From Streptomyces sp. NBC_01198 (GTDB lineage: Bacteria; Actinomycetota; Actinomycetes; Streptomycetales; Streptomycetaceae), in NCBI RefSeq assembly GCF_036010485.1, contig NZ_CP108568.1, positions 6,038,501 to 6,102,500 on the forward strand: a stretch of DNA of 64,000 bases. Direction: 5' to 3'. The notes beneath the pieces were generated by a model. It saw nothing but the letters and a program-made list of their open reading frames with translations. It searched no databases and had not been told where the DNA came from. A program made the translations under genes and the position numbers. Below, in pieces: positions 35,464-50,633 of this stretch; within the stretch, counting starts at the first letter, position 1; every line of letters begins with the position of its first letter.

Positions 35464-36648
35464 ATGCGGATGTCGGTGGAGCAACCGCTGTGGCGCGCCC
35501 TGGTGGCGTACCGCGTACTGACGGCCGGATACGCGGTCACGCTGTACTGCTACGCCTACCACGACGTGCGTCACCCCCTGCTCGGCGGAGCCTACGTCGG
35601 CCTGCTGGCGGTGTGGACGCTGGCCACGCTCGGGCGGGTGATGTCGGAGCGCCGCTGCACCAAGGGCTTCCTCACCGCCGACCTGGCGCTGGCGATCACC
35701 GGGATACTGCTGACCGCGGTCGTCGACACCAGGGCCCGGATCGACTCGGGTGCCTTCACGCTGCCGTCCATCTGGACGGCCGGCTCCGTGCTGGCGTTCG
35801 CGATCAAGGGCGGCTGGCGGTGGGCCGCCGTCGCCTCCACGCTGGTGGCCGTCGCCGACCTGGTCGAGCGCGGCAGCCCGGGCGGCGACACCCTGCACAA
35901 CGTGCTGCTGGTCTGGGTCGCCAGCATCGGCATCGGCTACGTGGTCGAGGTCGCCAGGATCAGCGAGCGCACGCTGGCCCGCGCGCTGCAGATCGAGGCC
36001 GCCACCCGGGAGCGGGACCGGCTGGCCAGGGACATCCACGACGGTGTGCTCCAGGTGCTCGCGATGGTGCAGCGCCGCGGCAACCAGGCCGGCGGCGAGG
36101 CGGCCGAGCTGGGCCGGATGGCCGGTGAGCAGGAGGCCGCGCTGCGCACCCTGATCAGCGGCGCCCCGATGCCGGCGCCGCGCGCCGAGTCCGGCGCCCC
36201 GCCGGGGCCGCACGACCTGCGGGTCCTGCTGGCGCCGTACGCCTCGGGCCGGGTGACGCTGTCCGCGCCAGGAACCCCGGTGCTGCTCGACCCGGCGGCG
36301 GCCGCCGAACTGGCCGCCGCGGCGGGCGCGGCGCTGGACAACGTGTGGCAGCACGCGGGCGAGCGGGCACACGCCTGGATCCTGGTCGAGGACGAGCCGG
36401 ACGCGGTGCTGGTGACCGTGCGGGACGACGGCCCCGGTATCCCGGACGGCCGGCTGACGGCGGCGGCCGGCGAGGGCCGGCTGGGGGTGGCCCAGTCGAT
36501 CCGCGGCCGGCTGCGGGACCTCGGCGGCACCGCAGAACTGCTGTCGCTGCCGGGCCAGGGCACCGAGGTGGAGCTGCGGCTGCCCAGGTCCGGGCCGGCC
36601 GACGGAGCGGTGGCCGGCGCCGCCGCCGATCGAGGAGGCACCGTATGA
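35464..36648 (+). CDS. macS: Two-component sensor histidine kinase, MacS-like
   Basis: 394 aa. Five or six N-terminal transmembrane helices (about 15-165) form the sensor, with little extracellular mass. Then come a HisKA_3 box RDIHDGVLQVLA with phospho-acceptor H192 and a HATPase domain (about 275-380: N-box LDNVWQHA, G1 VRDDGPGIPDG, GRLGVAQSI). It should phosphorylate the LuxR-type regulator encoded 4 nt downstream in overlap. The order kinase-regulator-phosphofructokinase matches S. coelicolor macS/macR (SCO2121/SCO2120), linked to morphogenesis and actinorhodin. TAGGGT at 35431-35436 and AAGGGGG before the ATG mark its promoter and ribosome binding site. Confidence 0.85.
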   Translation: MRMSVEQPLWRALVAYRVLTAGYAVTLYCYAYHDVRHPLLGGAYVGLLAVWTLATLGRVMSERRCTKGFLTADLALAITGILLTAVVDTRARIDSGAFTLPSIWTAGSVLAFAIKGGWRWAAVASTLVAVADLVERGSPGGDTLHNVLLVWVASIGIGYVVEVARISERTLARALQIEAATRERDRLARDIHDGVLQVLAMVQRRGNQAGGEAAELGRMAGEQEAALRTLISGAPMPAPRAESGAPPGPHDLRVLLAPYASGRVTLSAPGTPVLLDPAAAAELAAAAGAALDNVWQHAGERAHAWILVEDEPDAVLVTVRDDGPGIPDGRLTAAAGEGRLGVAQSIRGRLRDLGGTAELLSLPGQGTEVELRLPRSGPADGAVAGAAADRGGTV

Positions 36649-37361
36649 CGGTCGGCGACGACCTGGCGGCACAGAAGGCGGTCTCGGTGATGGTGGTGGA
36701 CGACCACCCGATGTGGCGTGACGCGGTGGCCCGCGACCTGACCGAGGCCGGCTTCCACGTGGTGGCGACCGCGGGCGACGGTCCCGAGGCGATCCGCCGT
36801 GCCAAGGCGGCCCGCCCGCAGGTGCTCGTGCTGGACCTCAACCTGCCGGGGGCGTCCGGTGTGCGGGTGTGCAAGGACGTCGTGGCGGGCGATCCCGCGG
36901 TACGGGTGCTGGTGCTGTCCGCGAGCGGCGAGCACACCGACGTACTGGAAGCGGTCAAATCCGGGGCGACCGGCTACCTGCTGAAGTCCGCTGGCCGCGA
37001 GGAGCTGGTCGACGCGGTCCGCAGGACCGCGGTGGGCGACCCGGTGTTCACCCCCGGGCTGGCCGGGCTGGTGCTCGGCGAGTACCGCAGGCTCGCCACC
37101 GTCCCGCCGCCCGCCGCGACCGGGTGCGCGGCGGCACCGCAGCTGACCGAGCGGGAGACCGAGGTGCTGCGGCTGGTCGCGAAGGGGCTGAGCTACAAGC
37201 AGATCGCCCAGCGCCTGGTCATCTCGCACCGGACGGTGCAGAACCACGTGCAGAACACCCTCGGCAAACTCCAGCTGCACAATCGCGTGGAGCTTGTCCG
37301 ATACGCGATCGAGGCCGGTCTCGACGAGGTGCCGCAGTCCGGCAGGACCGGCGACATGTGA
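36645..37361 (+). CDS. macR: LuxR/NarL-family response regulator, MacR-like
   Basis: 238 aa. The receiver (about 13-130) has acidic pair D19-D20, phospho-acceptor D64 in LVLDLNLPG, and K114. The LuxR helix-turn-helix (about 166-225: LTERETEVLRLVAKG, RTVQNHVQNTLGKL) follows a Pro/Ala linker. GAGGAGG precedes the ATG, which overlaps the macS stop. S. coelicolor MacR binds a TGAGTAC-N2-GTACTCA site (recalled from the literature); two sites resembling this lie at 61.5 kb in this window. Confidence 0.87.
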   Translation: MTVGDDLAAQKAVSVMVVDDHPMWRDAVARDLTEAGFHVVATAGDGPEAIRRAKAARPQVLVLDLNLPGASGVRVCKDVVAGDPAVRVLVLSASGEHTDVLEAVKSGATGYLLKSAGREELVDAVRRTAVGDPVFTPGLAGLVLGEYRRLATVPPPAATGCAAAPQLTERETEVLRLVAKGLSYKQIAQRLVISHRTVQNHVQNTLGKLQLHNRVELVRYAIEAGLDEVPQSGRTGDM

Positions 37362-37379
37362 CCCAAGTCACGCTAGCTT
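37351..37379 (+). promoter_or_regulatory. Phosphofructokinase promoter with an operator-like dyad in the spacer
   Basis: GCGACA (37351-37356), a 17-nt spacer, then TAGCTT (37374-37379). The spacer holds a perfect dyad GTGAC-CCAA-GTCAC (37358-37371), a typical repressor position. The promoter overlaps the macR stop codon. Confidence 0.5.
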
Positions 37380-37431
37380 GGCGGAGGTTGTCACATCCGG
37401 CACAGCTGGCTTGCGACGAAGGGAAGAGTCC

Positions 37432-38460
37432 ATGCGAGTCGGAGTTCTGACTGGCGGCGGAGACTGCCCCGGCCTCAATGCGGTCATCCGCGGCATCGTA
37501 CGGAAAGGCGTCCAGGAGTACGGGTACGACTTCACCGGCTTCAGGGACGGTTGGCGCGGTCCCCTGGAAGGGGACACCGTTCAGCTCGACATCCCGGCGG
37601 TCCGCGGCATCCTGCCGCGGGGCGGCACCATACTCGGCTCCTCGCGCACCAACCCGCTCAAGATCGAGGGCGGCGTGCGGAGGGTCCAGGAGAACCTGGC
37701 GGCGCAGGATATCGACGCGCTCATCGCCATCGGCGGCGAGGACACCCTGGGCGTCGCCGCCACCCTCCACCAGGAACACGGCGTAAAAGTGGTCGGGGTC
37801 CCCAAGACCATCGACAACGACCTGTCGGCCACCGACTACACCTTCGGGTTCGACACCGCCGTCAACATCGCCACCGAGGCCATCGACCGGCTGCACACCA
37901 CGGCCGAGTCGCACATGCGGGTGCTGGTGGTCGAGGTGATGGGCCGGCACGCGGGCTGGATCGCGCTGCACTCGGGCCTGGCCGGCGGCGCCAACGTGAT
38001 CCTCATACCGGAACAGCGCTTCGACCTCGACCAGGTGTGCTCCTGGGTGGAGAGCCGCTTCAAGATCCGCTACGCGCCCATCGTGGTGGTCGCCGAGGGC
38101 GCGATGCCGCGCGACGGCGACCTGGTCCTCAAGGACGGCACGCTCGACTCCTTCGGGCACGTCCGGCTGTCCGGCATCGGCGAATGGCTCGCCAACCAGA
38201 TCGAGAAGCGCACCGGCAAGGAGGCCAGGACCACCGTGCTCGGCCACGTCCAGCGCGGCGGCACACCCAGCGCCTTCGACCGCTGGCTCGCCACCCGCTT
38301 CGGCCTGCACGCCGTCGAGGCGGTCAGGGACGGGGACTTCGGGAAGATGGTGGCGCTGCGGGCCACCGACATCGTCCGGGTCCCGATCGCCGACGCGACC
38401 GCCAGGATCAAGACCGTCGACCCCGCCCTTTACGCCGAGGCGGGGGTCTTCTTCGGGTAG
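37432..38460 (+). CDS. 6-phosphofructokinase with pyrophosphate-type active-site signature
   Basis: 342 aa, PFKA family. GGGDCPG (8-14) binds the phosphoryl donor; PKTIDND (124-130) includes the catalytic Asp; MGRHAGW binds sugar phosphate. Donor-selecting positions are Asp in GGEDT (D104) and Lys in VPKTIDND (K125). ATP-PFKs such as E. coli have Gly at both places, whereas D plus K marks PPi-dependent enzymes. The sequence strongly resembles the PPi-PFK of Amycolatopsis methanolica from memory. Streptomyces genomes carry several PFKs, so this may be the PPi-using one, acting reversibly. GGGAAGAG precedes the ATG. No transfer signs. Confidence 0.88.
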   Translation: MRVGVLTGGGDCPGLNAVIRGIVRKGVQEYGYDFTGFRDGWRGPLEGDTVQLDIPAVRGILPRGGTILGSSRTNPLKIEGGVRRVQENLAAQDIDALIAIGGEDTLGVAATLHQEHGVKVVGVPKTIDNDLSATDYTFGFDTAVNIATEAIDRLHTTAESHMRVLVVEVMGRHAGWIALHSGLAGGANVILIPEQRFDLDQVCSWVESRFKIRYAPIVVVAEGAMPRDGDLVLKDGTLDSFGHVRLSGIGEWLANQIEKRTGKEARTTVLGHVQRGGTPSAFDRWLATRFGLHAVEAVRDGDFGKMVALRATDIVRVPIADATARIKTVDPALYAEAGVFFG

Positions 38461-38467
38461 CGCCGAA

Positions 38468-38487
38468 CTGCCGGCCCGACCCGGCAG
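38468..38487 (+). terminator. Short hairpin after the phosphofructokinase gene
   Basis: CTGCCGG (38468-38474) pairs with CCGGCAG (38481-38487), 6-nt loop. Weak, with no T-run. Confidence 0.35.
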
Positions 38488-38598
38488 GAAGACGCACCCG
38501 ACAGCGCTTGCCGCGAGTGATCTCCTGGACCTATCCTCCCTGCACCCGGCTTGTCCGGCCGCTTCGTTTCCCCTTTGAGCACCTGAGGAGCGCCCGGT

Positions 38599-39212
38599 AT
38601 GGCGGGTGTGGCGAGCGGGCTCTGCGTGCCCGTACTGGCGGTCGCAGGCGGCACCGCATCCGGCAAGTCCACCCTTGCCGAAGCGCTGGCGCTGCACCAC
38701 CCCGACACTGTCGGCCTGATCCATCTCGACGACTTCTACGTCTCCGCGCAGGATCCGCTGCGCGGGGTCAGGACGCTCAGCGCGACCGGCGCGGAGACCC
38801 TGGACTGGAACCATCCGGGGTCCATCGACGCGACCGCGGTGACCGCCGCGATCGACGCCGCCGCCGGGTCCGGGCGGCACCGCCTGGTGGTGGTCGAGGG
38901 CCTGTTCGCCCTGACCCTGCCCGCGGTCGCCGCCCGGGCCGCCTGGCGGGTGTACGTCGACACGCCGGACGACATCCGGCTGGCCAGGAAGATCCTCCGC
39001 AAGATCGAGGTCCAGCGCCAGGACCCGATCGTCTCGCTGCGCAACTACCTGGCCCACGGCCGCGAGAGCCACGCGGAGTACGTGGCCCCCTCGCGGGACC
39101 GGGCCGACCTGGTCCTGGACGGCACCGCGGCCGAACCCGAACTGCTGGACGCGGTGCGGTGGCTGGTCGGACCGGCTCTGGGCGAGCCGGCCCGACCGGC
39201 GGCCGTGCCCGT

Positions 39213-39216
<4 letters not shown>
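38599..39216 (+). CDS. Uridine-kinase-like P-loop kinase
   Basis: 205 aa. The Walker A loop GGTASGKST (18-26 region) is followed by HLDDFYVS (Asp pair expected in uridine/phosphoribulokinase family), TLDWNHPGS and VVVEGLFAL. This is the Udk/PRK-like fold, shorter than E. coli Udk. Uridine is the most likely substrate but other nucleosides or sugars are possible. GAGGAGC precedes the ATG. The gene ends on a TAG that shares the tetramer CTAG with the stop of the convergent anthranilate synthase gene. Confidence 0.85.
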
Positions 39217-45738
<6,522 letters not shown>

Positions 45739-45769
45739 CCGGCGGCGCCCCAGCGGCGGGGCGGCACGG

Positions 45770-45812
45770 AAGGGGCGCGGATCACATCGATCCGCGCCCC
45801 TTGTCGCTTTTC
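45770..45812 (+). terminator. Strong terminator after DAHP synthase
   Basis: A perfect 14-bp stem (45770-45783 with 45789-45802), 5-nt loop, then GTCGCTTTTCTG. Confidence 0.85.
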
Positions 45813-45830
45813 TGTATCCCACCCCGCAGG

Positions 45831-45849
45831 TAAGGTAAGGGTTACCTCA
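45831..45849 (+). promoter_or_regulatory. Iron box (DmdR1/IdeR operator) before bfd
   Basis: TAAGGTAAGGGTTACCTCA matches the DtxR-family consensus TTAGGTTAGGCTAACCTAA at 14 of 19 positions and keeps its dyad. It lies 31 nt upstream of the bfd start, so bfd should be repressed when iron is plentiful. Confidence 0.75.
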
Positions 45850-45880
45850 GTCCCCAGGGCCCCGGATCGGCGGTGACCGC

Positions 45881-46129
45881 GTGTATGTCTGCTCCTGCTT
45901 CGGCATCACCGAGCAGCAGGTCAAGCAGCACGCCGACGCCGGTCGCTGCTCGCCCCGGCAGATAGCCTCCGCCTGCAAGGCCGGCACCGACTGCGGCTCC
46001 TGCGTCAAGCGCATCCAGAGCCTGCTCGGCCGCGGCGCCGGCTGCGTCACCCGTACGAAGCTGGAGCCGGCCGACGCGCCGCCCGTCGTCCTTTCAAAGC
46101 CCGAGGCCCCCGGGACGCGCGCGGCCTGA
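45881..46129 (+). CDS. bfd: Bacterioferritin-associated ferredoxin
   Basis: 82 aa. The [2Fe-2S] ligands C4 and C6 (VCSCFGITEQQV) and C38 and C41 (GTDCGSC) follow the BFD/NirB-like motif; the C-terminal 25 residues are a disordered extension absent from E. coli Bfd. It passes electrons to bacterioferritin to release stored iron. The GTG start places C4 correctly. Preceded by an iron box and convergent with bfr, its likely partner. Confidence 0.92.
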   Translation: MYVCSCFGITEQQVKQHADAGRCSPRQIASACKAGTDCGSCVKRIQSLLGRGAGCVTRTKLEPADAPPVVLSKPEAPGTRAA

Positions 46130-46144
46130 CCGGCGGCGTACGGC

Positions 46145-46624
46145 TCAGCTGTCCGGCTGCTCGATCAACTGCGCGATGTACAGCGGCTCACCCAGCTTCT
46201 CGATCAGGGCCAGCTGCGTGTCCAGATAGTCGACGTGGTGCTCCTCGTCGGCCAGGATCGATTCGAAGATGTTCTTCGAGGTGAAGTCGGCCTTGGCGTG
46301 CATCACCTCGATACCGCGGCGCAGCCGGTCGATCGCCTCGACCTCGACCTGCCGGTCGGCCTGGAACATCTCGGTGACGGTCTGCCCGACCCTGACATGG
46401 AAGAGCCGCTGGTAGTTCGGCAGGCCTTCGAGAAGGAGAATGCGGTCGGTCAGCATCTCCGCGTGCTTCATCTCGTCGAACGACTCGGACCTGGTGTACT
46501 TCGCCAGCTTCAGCCAGCCGAAGTTCTCCTGCATCTTCGCGTGGAGGAAGTACTGGTTGATCGCGGTCAGCTCAGCGGTCAGCTGTTCGTTCAGGAACTC
46601 GATGACCTCGGGGTCGCCCAGCAT
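46145..46624 (-). CDS. bfr: Bacterioferritin
   Basis: 159 aa, four-helix ferritin that assembles a 24-mer iron store. Ferroxidase ligands are E18 (TAELTAINQY), E51 and H54 (DEMKHAE), with E94, E127 and H130 in the later helices (LADEEHHVDYLD). The heme-ligand methionine is M52. The ATG at 46624 begins MLGDPEVIEFLNEQL, the standard N-terminus; the frame is open further upstream without support. It lies tail-to-tail with bfd, 15 nt between stops. Confidence 0.96.
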   Translation of the reverse strand: MLGDPEVIEFLNEQLTAELTAINQYFLHAKMQENFGWLKLAKYTRSESFDEMKHAEMLTDRILLLEGLPNYQRLFHVRVGQTVTEMFQADRQVEVEAIDRLRRGIEVMHAKADFTSKNIFESILADEEHHVDYLDTQLALIEKLGEPLYIAQLIEQPDS

Positions 46625-46692
46625 GGCAACGCCGTCCTTCCGTTCTGACGAATGGTTCCGCGCATCCTCGCACCGCGCGGTGGCATGATCCA

Positions 46693-46708
46693 GTAAGTGG
46701 ATCCTTAC
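46693..46708. promoter_or_regulatory. Imperfect dyad between bfr and the sulfite-oxidase-like gene
   Basis: GTAAG-TGGATC-CTTAC, a 5-6-5 inverted repeat in the divergent intergenic region. It is not a good iron box, and which gene it might regulate is open. Confidence 0.3.
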
Positions 46709-46770
46709 GTCCGGTGAAGGGCGGCTGCGCCCGGTCAGGAGCACCTCGTCCGGTCTGTCACCATGGAGGC

Positions 46771-47385
46771 ATGGGTCGGTACGAGCGTCGCGAGGGGGAG
46801 CTGCCGCCGGGCCAGCGGCTCCAGCGGGGCTGGCCCGTCACCCACTACGGCCCGGTGCCGCGCTTCAAGCCCGACCGCTGGGAGTTCCGGGTCTTCGGTG
46901 CGACCGCCGACGCTGACAAGACCTGCTGGAATCACCCGCAGTTCTCCGCACTGCCTTATGACACCGTCGTCGGCGACTTCCACTGCGTCACGAAATTCTC
47001 GATGCTCGGCATCGAATGGGGCGGCATCGCCACCTCGACCGTGGTGAAGCTCGCGCCGCCCGCGGACGACGTGACCCATGTGATGGTCTGGGCCGAATAC
47101 GGATTCAGCTCCAACCTGCGGATCGAGGACTTCCTCGACGACCAGTCGATATTCGCCACCCACAAGGGCGGCCAGCCCCTCACCGCGGAACACGGCTTCC
47201 CGGTCCGGCTGATCGTCCCCCGGCTCTACGCCTGGAAAGGCCCCAAGTGGGTCCGCGGCATCGAATACATGACGGCGGACCGCCGCGGTTTCTGGGAGGA
47301 ACGCGGCTATCACAACCTCGGCGACCCCTGGGGGGAGCAGCGCTACTCCTACCAGGAGGAGCCGGGCGACGGGCCGGAGATCTAG
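46771..47385 (+). CDS. Sulfite-oxidase-like molybdopterin-dependent oxidoreductase
   Basis: 204 aa, Oxidored_molyb (SUOX/YedY) fold. The conserved Mo-coordinating cysteine is C72 in DFHCVTKFSM, and VMVWAEYGFSSNL, LTAEHGFPVRL and KWVRGIEYM are family motifs. No Tat signal is visible, unlike periplasmic MsrP, so it is probably cytosolic. Substrate and electron partner are unknown. The start is uncertain: ATG 46771 fits the family N-terminus (GRYERREGELPPGQ) but GGAGG is too close to act as a normal ribosome site; a GTG at 46714 would add 19 residues. Confidence 0.82.
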   Translation: MGRYERREGELPPGQRLQRGWPVTHYGPVPRFKPDRWEFRVFGATADADKTCWNHPQFSALPYDTVVGDFHCVTKFSMLGIEWGGIATSTVVKLAPPADDVTHVMVWAEYGFSSNLRIEDFLDDQSIFATHKGGQPLTAEHGFPVRLIVPRLYAWKGPKWVRGIEYMTADRRGFWEERGYHNLGDPWGEQRYSYQEEPGDGPEI

Positions 47386-47425
47386 ACCTGCCGTTCCGAT
47401 CGCTCCCGGCCCCGCGCCGCCCCGC

Positions 47426-49408
47426 TCAGCGCACCCAGACCGTGATCGTGGCGCCCTTCGGCGCCTGGCTGCCGCCGTCCGGGGACTCGCTGAAGACCGA
47501 GTCGCCGAAGAAGAGGTCGATCACCCGGACGTCGAAGCCGGCGTCCTTCAGGATCTGCTTGGCGTCGTCCTCGCTCTTGCCCGTGACGTCGGGCACCGGG
47601 AAGAGCTGCTGGCCCTTGGAGACGGTGATGGTGATCGTGTCGCCCTCGGCGGCCTGGGCGTCCCGGTCCGGGGACTCGACAGCGACGGTGTCCTTGTCGG
47701 CCTCGTCGGAGAAGACCTTCTCCGGCGCCAGGACCACCCGCAGGCCCGCGTCCTGCAGCTTCTGCTGCGCGTCGGTGACCGAGTCGCCGATCACGTCGGG
47801 CACGTCCACCGGCGAGCCCCGCGAGACCGTCAGCGTCACCGGGGTGCCCGGGGCGCGCTGGGTGCCGGCCGCCGGTCGCGTCGAGATGACCTGGCCCCGC
47901 GGGACCGAGTCGTCGAAGGACTTCGTCACCGCGCCGGGAGCCAGCCCCGCCGCCCTGATCTGTTGCTGGGCCTCGGCCAGGGTGTGGCCCTTGACCTCGG
48001 GCACCTTGGCCTCCTGCGGCCCCTTGGAGACCGTCAGCGTCACCGTGCCGTTGCTGCGGATCCGCCTGCCCGGCGCCGGGTCGGTGGAGATCACACTGCC
48101 GCGCGGCACGGTCAGCGAGAAGCCCTGCTCGACCCGGGTGTCCAGGCCGGCCGAGGTCAGCTTGTGCTGCGCGTCGGCCTGCGGCAGCGCCAGCACGCCG
48201 GGCACCTTGGTGAACTGCCCGTCGCTGATGTACCAGACGCCCGCGCCGACGCCGAGGATCACCAGCAGCGCCACCAGGACGGCCAGCGGCCCCCGGCCGC
48301 CCCTGCCGGTCCTGGCCTTCCCGCGCGGTGCGGGCGGCGGCGGCATCGGCACCGCCGAGGTGTGCCGCGGCGGGCCGAGTGGCTCGGGCGGCGGGAGCGG
48401 CAGCCGGGTGGTGCGGTTCAGGACCTCCCCGCCGGGGGCCGCCGTCGCCGGCGGCCTGGCCACCACACTGGTCGGGTCCTCCGAGCCCACCGCGCCGGGC
48501 GGCACTGCGTCCGCGTAGCCGCCGCCGAACGCGTCCTCGTACGGCCGGGCGTCCAGCTGTGCCTCGCCCAGGCCCGCGCGCACCGCCCGGACCTCGGCGA
48601 ACATCGCCACCGCGTCGGCGGGCCGGCCCACCGGGTCGCGCGACGTCGTCCGCCTCACCAGCCCGTCCAGCTGCGGCGGCAGCCCCGGTACGACGGCGGA
48701 CGGCGGCGGCACGTCCTCGTTCAGCCGCTGCACGATGACCTGCATCGGCGTCTCGCCCGAGTACGGCTTCGCGCCGGTCAGCATCTCGTAGAGCATGATC
48801 CCGCACGCGTACACGTCCGTACGCTGGTCGACGATGCCGTGGCCGATCTGCTCCGGCGCCAGATACGACACCGTCCCGAGCAGCGCCCCCGACACGCTCG
48901 TCTGCGTGTCCACCGCCCTGACCAGGCCGAAGTCGGCGACCTTGACGCCGCCGTCCTCCCCGATCAGCACATTCTCCGGCTTCATGTCCCGGTGCACGAG
49001 CCCGGCGCGGTGCGCCGCCCCCAGCGCCGCGAGCACCGGCTCCAGGATGTCGAGCGCCGCCCGCGGCGACAGCGCCCCGCGCTCGCGCAGCACGTCCCGC
49101 AGCGTGCAGCCGGCCACGTACTCCATGGCCAGATAGACGTACGTCCCGTCGGTGCCCTGGTCGTAGACCCCCACCACATTGCTGTGCGACAGCCGGGCGA
49201 CGGCCTTGGCCTCCCGGATGAACCGCTCCACGAACGCGGTGTCCGCAGCCAGCCCCGGATGCATCACCTTCAACGCGAGCATGCGGTCGAGGCGGGTGTC
49301 CACGGCCCGGTAGACCGTGGCCATGCCGCCGACGGCGATCCGCGCCTCGATGCGGTACCGCCCGTCGAGCGTCCGCCCGACCAGGGGATCATGCACGGTT
49401 GTGTCCAC
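47426..49408 (-). CDS. PASTA-domain serine/threonine protein kinase (PknB/PknL family)
   Basis: 660 aa. Kinase domain (about 19-280) with K47 (LALKV), HRDMKPEN (catalytic D141) and DFG (159-161), then a Pro-rich juxtamembrane segment (315-370), one transmembrane helix (about 373-393) and four PASTA repeats (about 400-660) facing the wall. PASTA kinases sense peptidoglycan fragments or lipid II and phosphorylate growth and division proteins. The GTG at 49408 gives MDTTVHDPLVGR. The gene for an Rv2175c-like protein, a PknL substrate in M. tuberculosis, lies 4 kb away, so this is probably the PknL counterpart. Confidence 0.93.
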   Translation of the reverse strand: MDTTVHDPLVGRTLDGRYRIEARIAVGGMATVYRAVDTRLDRMLALKVMHPGLAADTAFVERFIREAKAVARLSHSNVVGVYDQGTDGTYVYLAMEYVAGCTLRDVLRERGALSPRAALDILEPVLAALGAAHRAGLVHRDMKPENVLIGEDGGVKVADFGLVRAVDTQTSVSGALLGTVSYLAPEQIGHGIVDQRTDVYACGIMLYEMLTGAKPYSGETPMQVIVQRLNEDVPPPSAVVPGLPPQLDGLVRRTTSRDPVGRPADAVAMFAEVRAVRAGLGEAQLDARPYEDAFGGGYADAVPPGAVGSEDPTSVVARPPATAAPGGEVLNRTTRLPLPPPEPLGPPRHTSAVPMPPPPAPRGKARTGRGGRGPLAVLVALLVILGVGAGVWYISDGQFTKVPGVLALPQADAQHKLTSAGLDTRVEQGFSLTVPRGSVISTDPAPGRRIRSNGTVTLTVSKGPQEAKVPEVKGHTLAEAQQQIRAAGLAPGAVTKSFDDSVPRGQVISTRPAAGTQRAPGTPVTLTVSRGSPVDVPDVIGDSVTDAQQKLQDAGLRVVLAPEKVFSDEADKDTVAVESPDRDAQAAEGDTITITVSKGQQLFPVPDVTGKSEDDAKQILKDAGFDVRVIDLFFGDSVFSESPDGGSQAPKGATITVWVR

Positions 49409-49416
49409 GACGTCCG

Positions 49417-49422
49417 ATTCTA
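49417..49422 (-). promoter_or_regulatory. -10 box of a predicted leaderless kinase transcript
   Basis: On the minus strand TAGAAT ends 8 nt before the GTG at 49408; no ribosome binding site lies between. Confidence 0.45.
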
Positions 49423-49550
49423 CGATCCGCCTGCGACACCATCGGTGCCACGCGCCAGGACTGTGGCCGTGCCGTGGTGTTCCGGAACCAAACCGTGACA
49501 CCGCGGGTGCCGAAGCGGAAAGCGGGCCATTCGGCCGGCGGGCCGGCGGG

Positions 49551-50426
<876 letters not shown>

Positions 50427-50633
50427 TCAGCCCCCCTGGACCGCGGTCAGGACCTCCACGCGGTCGCCGTCGGCGAGCGGCGTGGCGGACCAGCGGGTGC
50501 GGGGAACGACCGTGTCGTTGACGGCGGCGGCCACGCCCGAGGGCGCGGCCGTCATCCCGGCGACCAGGGCGTCGAGGGCGACCGGGGCGTCGAAGTCCCT
50601 GGGCTTGCCGTTGACGTGCACGGTGATCGTCAT
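50427..50633 (-). CDS. thiS: Sulfur carrier protein ThiS
   Basis: 68 aa, ubiquitin-like beta-grasp protein ending in the essential Gly-Gly that is adenylated and thiocarboxylated. It starts MTITVHVNGKPRDF. The ATG overlaps the thiO stop (ATGA), and the stop lies 3 nt before thiG. Confidence 0.95.
   Translation of the reverse strand: MTITVHVNGKPRDFDAPVALDALVAGMTAAPSGVAAAVNDTVVPRTRWSATPLADGDRVEVLTAVQGG

Noticed and set aside
46693-46708. An iron box for bfr
   Set aside because: It lacks the AGGTTAG-type core of the DtxR consensus; kept only as a low-confidence dyad.
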